Shown here piece by piece: positions 46,988-57,414 of a stretch of 64,000 nucleotides of DNA (positions within the stretch are counted from its first letter, which is position 1; each line of letters starts with the position of its first letter). The notes beneath the pieces are model-generated. The model did no database searches and was not told the DNA's origin. It saw nothing but the letters and a program-made list of their open reading frames with translations. The DNA is taken from the NCBI GenBank assembly GCA_029582165.1, contig CM055869.1:5054425-5118424 (forward strand), in the 5' to 3' direction. Both the position numbers and the translations under genes were made by a program. This stretch comes from Portulaca oleracea. Lineage: Eukaryota > Streptophyta > Magnoliopsida > Caryophyllales > Portulacaceae.

Positions 46988-47859
46988 GTATCCCTTATTC
47001 CCTCTGAATTACTTCTAAGCTCAGTAAAAACTATCTCGATTGCGTTTTCATTTGTGGGATTATGGTTGCTATTTTAATGAGTGTTGTAAAGCACGCCAGG
47101 TGTTTGATAAAATTCCTCTTTGAATTTGCCGTATTTCTGTAATAGTGCATCATATATGACTTGCTCAGAAATTGCGAATTTTGAAGTCTTTGTTCGAGAT
47201 TCTAAATAGTTGTTTCCTTGAGGATAGGAAAGAAGATCATCTTTTCTTGCCCATCAATCCACAGTTTCTGGGGGAGTTCGGCTTGTTAAATTCCTTGACA
47301 TGATTTTATGACAATTTTAATTGATTACATAGTAAAAGCTCTGGATGGGAGGCATCTACAAGCTGGTTTGATTTAATTGACATGTAAAAGCTGTATGCTT
47401 TTTGCTTGTTTTTGAGGCCCTTGATTCAAGGGCAAGGATATATACCTGATTGACAGGATAATTTGAGTTATGGAGCATAACATTACAAAGTTATTGGGAA
47501 TTGGGACAACTTACCATCGAGCTGATTAGGTTGTTAGTTTTTGTATTCTTGTAAGCTTTAGCAAATCATAACAATCTACAAGGTCTTTTCTAGATAGCTT
47601 TTGCAGAGTTAAGATCATATTAGTTTGTTTCTTGAGTTTCCTTGTGATTTGAAATCAAGCCTTCACTTAAAAGAAAATATTTTCACAATGCTACTGGGGA
47701 TTTAGTAGATGAGATTTGAGTAAGATATATTGAAAAATATTGACCATTATGAGTTTTGGAAATGCTATATATGACATGCTAGAAAGTGAAGCTTGGAAAG
47801 TGGAATGAGAAATACTGTAACAACAATTTTTATTTGGTTCTAGGAGTATAAGATTCAAG

Positions 47860-48769
47860 ATGTTGCCACAGCGTTTGAAGAAGACTATCGTAGACAACCC
47901 AAAGAAGCTTGCTAATTTGATTGACCTTGTAAATCTCCCATCAACTTTGAGGGAATTTGTTGGTCAATCTCAGACTTCGCGCTTGGGGTGTTTCATGCGT
48001 GTCTGGTCCTACATCAAGGAAAATAAGCTTCAGGTTTCTTCAAATTCCTACCTTATTTCTAGTAATTAGTTGTGATGGCTTGGATTTTGCAAGTGGAGCT
48101 TTGGCATTCATCAGCTTTTGACATGCTTATAGAAATACAGTTCATGCTCATCTTGTCATACATTGAAGTGTGATGCCTTGGTTGGTACCAGAAGTGAAGA
48201 TATTTAATTCTTTACTTGGCTACGAAATAATTGGTTGTTAGTCTTTCTGTTTGAATGGGTTATTGGCCACACTGACGAACCATAGATCTCAATATTTATC
48301 TTAACAGTCTCAGTTACTCATGATTGTTGATAAACATAATTCTGTTGCAGTGATAAGGGTCTTTTTGCGCTTCTAATTACAAATCCCTAGCAAAGCTTCT
48401 AATTACAAATCCCTTGCAACAATAATGAGCAAAATTGAAATATTTTGGCCTATTACTTTGTGATCAATAAGTGAAGATGAAGCCAAACCACCAAGGAGAA
48501 AAAGGAATTAGGGAGGTGGTGCAATTATTCTTGAATTATTGTTGTATCTTTGACAATGTGTTGCCTTACCTAAATAGAAATATGGCATATTTGCTCAAAA
48601 TCACAGCATACAAACCCTGATGCGAAATACAACTGTGCAGGACCCTCAAAACCAGAATTTGATCAATTGTGATGAGAAATTGAAGAGCATTCTGCTCGGC
48701 AAGTCAAAAGTTGACCTAGCTGAGCTTCCTGATCTCATAAAATTGCATTTCCCCAAGGGATCAAAGTGA
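47860..48769 (+). CDS. SWIB/MDM2 single-domain protein
   Basis: Two coding exons, 47860-48033 and 48641-48769, joined in frame at ENKLQ|DPQNQ, giving 100 aa. The SWIB/MDM2 fold fills residues about 18-97. Conserved positions include LPSTLREFVGQSQTSRLGC, MRVWSYIKENKLQDP and CDEKLKSILLGK. In SWI/SNF complexes this fold serves in protein contacts; stand-alone plant SWIB proteins occur in nucleus and organelles and their roles are little known. The protein is basic at the N-terminus and lacks a clear cleavable transit peptide. Length and sequence closely resemble, from memory, Arabidopsis At4g26810. A possible 3' untranslated intron starts soon after the stop (CCAAG|GTAACT). Confidence 0.93.
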
Positions 48770-48974
48770 TGTGCACAATTGCATTGCTCAAGCCAAGGTA
48801 ACTTCCATGCCCTGTTGTGTTTGCTGCGCCTTAAGTTCCTTGCCTTGTGCTGTATGCATTGCATTCAAGAACTGTGGCACTTGAAACTTTGGTGTAATCA
48901 CATAGACACACTGTTGTAACTCATTTAAAGGCCTTCTTGAGCGTTGAGACACACTTTTCCTATTTCAAGGAGGA

Positions 48975-49135
48975 TTGGTGGGTGCTAGAAGAGCAGGAGA
49001 CCTTTTGATTTGCTTGACACTAAACAGGACCTGAACCCAGAAAACACACCCCGATTATAATTAATGGGTATGTGTACAAGAGATTAGGAAAATCAAAAAG
49101 TCTCCTGCTCTTTTAGCACCCATTTTTCTAATCTC
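48975..49135. repeat. Foldback MITE downstream of the SWIB gene
   Basis: Left arm GGTGGGTGCTAGAAGAGCAG plus GAGACCTTTTGATTT, right arm AAATCAAAAAGTCTCCTG plus CTCTTTTAGCACCC: inverted repeats of about 35 bp with 3 mismatches around an 80-bp spacer. No target duplication could be assigned. Confidence 0.65.
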
Positions 49136-51232
49136 AACAAGGAAATACACTGTTATAATATTTGATGCATACTTATATTCTGAAGTTGCAAGAGATGCAG
49201 GTCTTACAAGATATTTTAATTAATACTGTTTGTTTTTATCTCAACGAAGAATTACACTGTTTTCCCTGACTTTTTAGACAAAACATAAGTACCCCCAAAT
49301 CCCAATGTATGTAGGTATGAGTATGGTCATACAGGTATGGGGATAGATTTTGAAAATGGATATGGGTGTGGATATAAATGTACCATGCCTGTCCGCTGGG
49401 GTGTGAAGGGAATCCCTAGAACGCATATTTTCCCACTGATATATATAATCATTATTTGCCGTTATATTTTGAGGGGAAGAAAAAACATTTTAGTTACAGT
49501 AATCATTATCACTTGGTTTTCAGTTGTAGGAGAAATTAAAAGTTGAATTTGTTCTTAAGTAACATATATGCTTTTGTGAAGTTCTCATTCATCAGAACTT
49601 GGTAAGTAAATGTGGCAGAACTAGCTATAGCGTTGTATTGATATGTTTCTAGTGCATATTGAATTGTTGGTTTTCTACCATTACACCTTATAAGTGAATG
49701 TCCCGTCTAGTTTTCTCCTCTTCATCTTAGGTTTGAACTTTGAGTGGGATCTTTAATTTGGTCAAGAAATATGTACTTTAGACTCATCTTGCTGAAGATG
49801 CCAAGGGCTTTACAAGCTATACTAGAGCCTTTTGTTTTCTTGTTTCACTCGGTACAAACAAGCTTTCTAGTAGTCCTGTCAGTGGAGTTAATGCTGTGGT
49901 ATCTGATAAGAAGGAGACTTGGAGGTATAAGCAGGTCGTTGAAATTTCGAAGGGCAACTATTCTAGATTAAATTTCAAATATTCTACTTGAACTTGTACT
50001 AATGCTCAAATCACAAGAGAAAGCTTTGATGTAGGAGCTCATTCTGTTTTATCCGGTCCTGTTTATACGACTCAAATTCAGCAGCACATCTTCATTCAAG
50101 TCTTGTATGTGGTTTGCAGATGAGAAGCAACTTAAGAGGCGTTTGAAGGTCGATCATATCTTGTGAGGACTCGAATGACGACATGGAGTGCTGTTGCCTT
50201 GATGTAGTTGACAGATCAAGTATGGCAACTACAAATTAGTTCTTGAAATACTGTAAGTGCTGCAAAGAGATTATAGCTTAGCCAAGCTCGAAGGAACAAG
50301 CATAAGTTTTGGGTCCTAGCCTTAACTTTGTGTAGAACGTGGAGTATATTTAAGCAAGGTGTGATTGAGTCTTGTTTCCCCAACTCAAGTTCTGTTATGC
50401 TTCAGCCTAGTTACCTAAATTGTTAGCATATTAAGAAGGGTTTTTGGACTGTTATTATATTGACCTTTAGGGTACTGAACACTAATATATTGACCTTCGG
50501 TGTATTAGTGTCCAATTTTAGATGTTAATATATTATAATCCTATATTCTTAAAGTTTAGTATATTAGATGAAACATGGTGTGTTGATGTCCAAATTTCAC
50601 TTCTAGAACTCAAAAAACGACTATGAGGGCATTGTATCTTGTCGTTATTATTTCAAGGCTTTCTGTTTCCAAACTGAATTATAGGGTGACATTATTTTTG
50701 GTGTAATTATTATCAATGACTCTTATGTGAGACCGTATGACCATAAAATTATCGTAAGATACAACTTTGTGACGACTTTTATAAATATAAAGTTGACTGG
50801 TAATTTGTTTGGGGTGATTTTCACAAGTCATCCATCGTTAGATTATCATTCACATCTATATTAAAAAGTCATTCTAATATCACTTATTAGCTATAGTGAA
50901 ATATTAAAAAGGTTATCCTGTAAGCAGACCATCTCACAATTACTTTTAGTGGTCATCTCATATTAGAAATTGTGATCCATTATTGGGTCACAATCCGCCC
51001 TAAACTGTTGTAAAAGGGGTGAAAACAAACTTTTTTTGTTTAGCTTTTTCTTTTAAATTTTTATGACATGTTAGCTCTTCTTAATTGGTTATTGAAGATC
51101 AAGTTTCCTTATTTTTTTCACCTAAAATGATTTTAAAGATATTTCGAGTTTGCTTGCATCCAGTGAAGGGTTGGGTTTAGGAGAATATGATTTACGAGTA
51201 TGGTCTGAGATGCAATGTTGGTTGAGTTATTT

Positions 51233-51404
51233 GGATGGTGCATCTATGAATGTGAGTATAAATAGCTGGACAAATCGAGTTTGGGGCACAACCTTGGGAA
51301 AAGGTAGTCTTTGGGTTTGGATGGTGCATGTATAAATGTGAGTACGAATAGTTGGACAAATCAAGATCGGGGCACAGCCTTGGGAAAAGGTAGTCTTTGG
51401 GAGC
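51233..51404. repeat. Two tandem copies of an 86-bp unit
   Basis: GGATGGTGCATCTATGAATG starts one copy at 51233 and GGATGGTGCATGTATAAATG the next at 51319. Both run through GGGAAAAGGTAGTCTTTGGG with few differences. A recent local duplication; no known element. Confidence 0.85.
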
Positions 51405-51451
51405 GTCCTAGCCCATGGATGGTTCCCATAGATAGGGGAGGGGGTAAGATC

Positions 51452-51498
51452 AAGGCAATTCCTTTTTTTTTTTTTTTTTTTTTGAGAAAGGCAATTCC
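51452..51498 (-). mobile_element. Tail-only retroposition footprint
   Basis: A pure T run (51463-51483) plus GAGA is bracketed by AAGGCAATTCC at 51452-51462 and 51488-51498. On the minus strand this is a poly(A) tail with target-site duplications and almost no body, as left by an extremely 5'-truncated LINE-driven insertion. Confidence 0.7.
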
Positions 51499-52692
51499 TT
51501 CCTATAGTGAATGAAGATGCCTCAACTTGGGGTAAACACTCATTTCCCGCTAAGCCATTCATACTAGATGATCCCTACTTGCTCGTGGACAATTGCTTCG
51601 ATGATGTCAGCTACCTCTACATATTTGGGAACAATCTCACTTGCATTTTCTGGAATTTTCACTACAAGATGAGGATTCAATTACGATGATTTAGCCATGA
51701 CGTGCACAACCTAGGACTTCCAAATAGAGCAACTCAAAAATGGTTCCTCCATACAAGTGACCATTGTTGTTTATAAGGGAAGCCCTTGGTTCTGCCCGTA
51801 AAAACAAGCCATCAATCTTGAAGAACAAAAAATACGCTAATAAGTATGGGTACATTGGATAGCTACTTAACATGGAAGCTGAAACTTCACATCCCTTACT
51901 TCGTTTGAGATGAACGATGGAATGTGAGGAGCTAGCTTTTTGGTATACAAATCTTATCTGAATAAAGGAACCCAATCCCAGAGTCAATGCTGAAGTAGAC
52001 GTCTGGGTAAAGACAAGTCAACCTTCCAAGATGCCCAAAGCTCCCAAGTCCATCTCCTCCACAATGCTTGGAATTCCCTTATTACTCTCCTCTTACTCCC
52101 AATAGTGTCTCATTTTTCTCCCATTGTACACATTCCAAGCTTACTATTCATTCATTAGACAAGACTTGGGTCTTTAGAGTCCCAATTGGCTTGTCTGGGC
52201 TCTCAAATGCCACACCTACACAAATTTGAGCATTATAGGAGCTCCTTTTGGTTCACAAATGCGACATCTTTTCTTACAGGCAAGAGGTGCAATGAGTTAG
52301 AAGTGGAGTTGTCACACACATCTTACAGAGTCGTTTCAAACGCCAGAGCCACTAGGAGCTGTTGTTCAATGGTGCTTCGCCTAGCTCATCGGAACTGCTC
52401 AACAATTCCCTCGGAACCACTGTATTAATCACTCTCAATTTAAACGACTAAATTTGATGTTGGCTAAACATGCAGTGATGAATTAAAATGAAGGTGCAAG
52501 GGACTGGAGGAATTGACCTCTAATTGCGATCGCACTGAGCATTGTTCTCCCATTCCAAACCTAATGAAATCCACCTAAGGTGATTCACCAAACAACAAAT
52601 GACATCATGGCTATATCTTTAGTTTTCCCAAGCTCAAATTGTAAGTGCATTCCGTCTTTAAAAAAAATAATAAAAATCCTTCTTTTAAACAA

Positions 52693-52993
52693 GGATTATT
52701 AGGTTTTAAAATCCTTAATTTTGGAAATTGTTTATCAAAATATCCTTAACTGTATTTTTGATATGAATATCATAAATTTTTGGGGTGATATTTGTCAATA
52801 GTCCAACACCGAAATATATCTAAACCAAAAACACAATCACTACATTATAGAAAAACTCGAGTATAGTTAATTTTAATTCGGTGTCAGACTGCTGACAAAT
52901 ACAATAACTAAAGTTTAAAATATTCATGTCAGAAATAAATGTTGGGATATTCTGAGTAATATTTAAAGTTAGAGTTTTTAAAACTTAATAATC
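52693..52993. mobile_element. Long-inverted-repeat MITE (family B), diverged copy
   Basis: Ends GGATTATTAGGTTTTAAAATC and AAAACTTAATAATCC are inverted. Internal blocks TTTGTCAATAGTCCAACACCG and its mirror GTGTCAGACTGCTGACAAAT correspond to those of 13645-14030. The adjoining 9-mers TTTAAACAA and ACTTAACAA share six of nine bases, in keeping with a decayed 9-bp duplication. Confidence 0.6.
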
Positions 52994-53361
52994 CACTTAA
53001 CAAACACCCATTGTTTTGGAAAAACAAAATAAAGAAAATGAATTAGGCTTCTGGATGCTTCTAAAAGGCGTTTGAAAAGGATTCAAACCAAACCCTAGTA
53101 CTGGTTCTCAAGCAAACTCATCACGACCAGGGACTTCACAAACAAAGAAAAAAAGAAAGGAAAAGAAAAACTAAGCACGACGAGCAATTGCAAATCGACA
53201 TCCACGACCTAAACGGTGTCGTAAAGCCACCTCCTTTCTTCTTCCTCAAGAACCTTCTCCATTTCTCCAATTCTCCCTCTCTTTCTCCTCTCCTTCTTTC
53301 TCTCTCTCTCATTAAGACACCTTCCCCCTTTCATTGAAATCTCTCTTTCTCTCTCTGGAAG

Positions 53362-56300
53362 ATGTCTTTGGCAAGGGTTCTGGGAAGAGCATCCAGGACG
53401 GCGGCGGCGTCGGCGGCTCACTGCCGGAGCTTGTTCTTCCAGTCTCCTCCACCGCCACCTCACCACCACCTCTCCTCTCTACTTTCTAATCGCTTCCACT
53501 CTCTCTCCAATTTCCGCACTGAGGTATTTCGTCTAAAGGATTGCTCAATTGCCTCCACTCACTTGTTTTTCCCAACTAGGGTTTTGCTAGGGTTTTAGGA
53601 TTTCTAACTTTCATGACTTCAACTCCTGCCCTTGTTCCTGCATGCCAATTTAGAGCTTTTTCTACCAAAGTTTTGAGTTATTAGTCGTCGAATTGAGGTT
53701 CAATTTGGTGTACTGGTGTTCACTACATATGGGGCTTTTGTGGGTTTGATTAGTTTTTGTTGTATGTCGAACTTTGATTTGCTTATCTGATTTTGAGGTT
53801 CTATATGATTGCTGATGAATAAAACGTACCATACTATATGATGCAGTATCGTTGATCAAAATCTGCCTAGAAGCTTGATCTTAGTTGTTCAATTTGTACT
53901 GTATTGTTCCAAGATCCGAGTTTGTGGTCGCCTGAACTTGGAAGAGCTTTCAAATTAAGCTCCTTTTATTGGTTTAGCAGCTCCGAATTATTGTCCCCAT
54001 GGAAGAGCCTTTTATTTTGTTTAGTAATTGTTTTTCTGTTGTATATTGGGTAATCTGTTACGTGCATTACAGAAGTTATGGATTGAATTGCATCCTCCCT
54101 TTTATGCCGAGTAGGATTTGCCTTGGATATTAGGATTTATCAAGTTCGTAATTTCCAACCTTTTCTCATTTTCTTTGTCACAAACCTGCAACCTGGTAAG
54201 AAAGTTAGTCAAATGATCGCCAAATTGAGTCTGAATTTGATGCAATATTCTTCAATACTTATGGGCTTTTGGTGTTTGGTTATGATGGTTTCTGTGAGCT
54301 TAGGGCTTTTTTTTTGTGTATCTTTTTTGGGCACTAGTGCAAATGTTGGGTGCCATTTACGAATACATATGTAGATGCAAGTATATTGTAATGTCTATCA
54401 GGATCTCCAACCCCTCCTGTTGAGAGATTGGCCTTGTTCTGAAAGTGAATCCCCATGATAAGTGATTTATTTCTTACTGAAGGCAGGGTTGTCTTGTCAG
54501 TTTAGATGCCGACTCTAATCTGATACTTATGCATGAACAAATATGAACTAAATTATTAACTAATAATGATGTTCTCCCCCCACCCCAGCTCCCCTCCCCT
54601 GTTCAACTTGCATTTTTGCTGGGGTTCAGGATATTGATCGTTGATAACATTTAGCTTGATATCATCTTGTTCTTTCATTTCAATTTTGTGCTTTTGTGAA
54701 AATTCAAACAATGCTCAATCACCAAATTGATCCTTGATGAGTTGATGTAGTAGTGTTCTGCATACTTATTTACTTTAATTTTTCTGTTTTTTGTTTGGGA
54801 GTTTGCTTTGCTTTGTGGTAACTGGAGATTCATCTTCATTAGATTTTAGGGGGTTTTGCACAATCTAAAGGGGAATTCTAATGAATACATATGCATTAGC
54901 TACTATTCTGCCCGTTGTTAACCAATATCTCTGTAGTGGTTCAAAGTCTTGAACATGGCAACCCCTCAATTGTTGTAATCTTGGACCTTGTTTCCTTAAA
55001 TTGGAATCCCAAGATATCTCTCTTTGACAATAAAATTGAGTTTGCTATGTCATTGTAGATTCAGTGGCTTTATATTTGTGTGTTTCTTTGCTTTTCTATG
55101 GCAATTTAACTTTCCTGGATTTGAAAGCTGGAAGCATGGTAGCCTTGTTTGCAATGGATTTTTTTTTTTTTTTGGGGGGGGGGGTGTTTTTCTTACATTT
55201 TCCTATCTAAGTGAATTGAAAGCGTTGTATTTTTCATGCTTGGCTCGGTAACTTCTGTTCCTGACTTTATTTCTTGCCTTAAGTGCTTAACTTTTTGTCG
55301 TATTTTGGAAAGATACATTGTTTTAAATTCTTTTGAGCCTCCTCTGTTAAGACCTGGTGATTATCCTGGAGAAGTTACTTAGTTTCTCAAGTTAGTACAG
55401 TTATGTGGCATGCAGCATTAAATTTGTATGTGCTTTCATTTTCTTTTGAGTAGGCATCTGCTGGGCATAATGGGCTCCGTAGCACCTTTTCTTTCTCTCA
55501 TTGTGGAATGTCAACATCAGCATCTCCTGAAAAAGAACAGGGGGCTTCTGTAGAAAACAAGGAAGCCACTGGGAATGCAGAAACAGCTACTGCAGATGCC
55601 ACCTCGTCTGAGCAAGCACAGCAAACAGGTTCTACTTCAGAATCACCCTCTGCGTCTCAGTCTGTGAAACGACGGAGACGAGGCACTAAAAGAACTGCAT
55701 TTTCTGATTCAGATTCTGAGGGAGGTCTAGATGATCTCTCCAAAGACGATCTTGTCAAGCTTGTGGCAGAAAAGGAGCAAGTCCTCGAACAAAAGGAGAA
55801 AGAATTTAGTGAATGGAAGGACAAATTTTTGCGCAGTTATGCTGAAATGGAAAATGTAATGGAAAGAACACGACGTGATGCAGAGAACTCAAAGAAATTT
55901 GCAGTACAGGTTTGTACTTTTTGTCTGAGTATGATTTTGTATCCTTCTTTTGCTTCAGATGATGGTTCATGCATTACTGATTTTGGCGGTGAATGTGCGT
56001 TTTGGTTGTCAATTTGGTGTCATAGAGTTTTGCGAAAAGCTTATTGGACGTGGCTGACAATCTCAATAGAGCTTCTTCGGTGACTAAAGAAAGTTTTACC
56101 AAAATTGATGCATCAAATGATACAGTTGGAGCGATACCGCTTTTGAAGACATTGCTAGAAGGTGTAGAAATGACTGAAAAGCAGCTAGCTGAGGTAATTT
56201 ATTTAACTTGTTTCTAAGTTGCTTTGGGAAGATATGGGAAAGGAAAGTTGTGGAAGGAAGGTGAACGTAGGAAAACATTTGGGGAAATGGGGGAAACAAG

Positions 56301-56782
56301 GGGCAATTTGGGGAAATGTAAGTACTGGAAAGTGGTGGGAAGTTGTTTCTATGTTGTGATTGTATAGTTTATGTTATTATGACACTTTTATGTTATGCTA
56401 ATGTTGAGAGTTTCCTTTCAGGTTTTCAGAAAATCTGGTATTGAGAAATTTGATCCGATCAATGAGCAATTCGACCCAAACAGGCATAATGCAGTTTTTC
56501 AAGTACCTGATAACTCCAAGCCTCCTGGTACTATTGCTGTTGTTATTAAGGTAATACACTAATACTCAGATTCAACTGTCTTTTCATTCACTTTCTTCCT
56601 GTATTACTTTGTTTTTTATTGAGTACCCTGATGTGGCTCCACTGTTAGCAAATTATGGACGAAAGGTAACGGAACCACGTTGTTGATATGTGCAGACGGG
56701 CTACACACTTCATGATCGAATCATAAGGCCAGCTGAAGTTGGTGTGACTGTGGCAGTTGAAAACAACGAGAGCAACTCTTGA
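53362..56782 (+). CDS. MGE2-like: Mitochondrial GrpE nucleotide-exchange factor (Mge-type)
   Basis: Five coding exons: 53362-53523, 55454-55909, 56026-56193, 56422-56550 and 56696-56782. All are whole codons with phase-0 GT-AG introns, giving 333 aa. GrpE releases ADP from mitochondrial Hsp70 during protein import and folding in the matrix. The N-terminus (MSLARVLGRASRTAAASAAH) is Arg/Ser/Ala-rich without acids, a good mitochondrial transit peptide. An acidic/Ser-rich linker with KRRRR (126-130) follows. The long dimerising coiled coil runs about 146-205, the four-helix region to about 262, and the beta-wing carries the GrpE signature (TGYTLHDRIIRPAEVGV, 306-322). A start at residue 73 (55508) would lose the transit peptide. 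It follows the SWIB gene as in Arabidopsis At4g26780/At4g26810 (from memory) and converges with the kinase gene. Confidence 0.95.
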
Positions 56783-57414
56783 ATTGAACCTCTACTGCAC
56801 AGGGACAGAGTTGTTCAGGAGAACCCTCTGCTTTATTTATACTCATCAGAAAGTTTTGCTATGCTAAGTAATTGCAGAATGCAGCTGCATTACTTTGTTG
56901 ATTAGATTTAGCTATAGTTTCTACATTGGTACAATTTCCTTATACCCGTTCTTGATTTATTTGTCCGATGACTTGAAAGAAAATAACGCTTGTCACTTGT
57001 ACGTTACTAAACTGAATTTTGGATATGCAAATGCCATGGGATGGAATGTGCAGCAGAAGTTTTTTGAAATTGAGACGAGTGGTTCAGAAACAGAAACATT
57101 AACGATCCCGAGTACTGAAGAGAAAAATCTGGTGATCGTAAAACTGTCTTGCAAAAGCAGTTTGGGAAATAAACTTGTTTTCTTTTCCTACTTTGGTCAC
57201 TGTGCATGCATCATTAAAATTTAAAAGCCTTATGTTTTCTGTATGGGCTTTGATCATGGCGGATTACACAATGACATTTATTGACTTTAGCTGCATAATA
57301 CATTACATACATGAGTAAACTTGTATATAGTAATGAAAGACTGCACGAGCACTGAGCATGGGAGCTCATGCTCAAGCGCTGACCTCTGAAACTGAGCAAA
57401 CACCAGTTACATTA
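56783..57414. other. Convergent 3' regions of GrpE and receptor-kinase genes
   Basis: 632 bp between two stop codons on opposite strands. It should hold both 3' untranslated regions. Open frames on either strand here lack coding features. Confidence 0.6.

Larger units (their letters stand above)
48770..53200. other. Gene-poor intergenic DNA
   Basis: The first part may hold SWIB 3' untranslated sequence (possible acceptor TTTGCAG near 50120). The rest carries a small foldback element, an 86-bp tandem duplication, a tail-only retroposition footprint and a long-inverted-repeat MITE, listed separately. Text near 49790-49970 and on the minus strand near 51690-52430 has protein-like patches but no recognisable family. 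Confidence 0.5.

Noticed and set aside
49744..49971. 75-codon plus-strand frame and protein-like text near 49790
   Set aside because: No family recognised and no splice or start context; treated as intergenic.
51691..52430. Possible pseudogene on the minus strand
   Set aside because: Several short frames but no motif that I could tie to a family.
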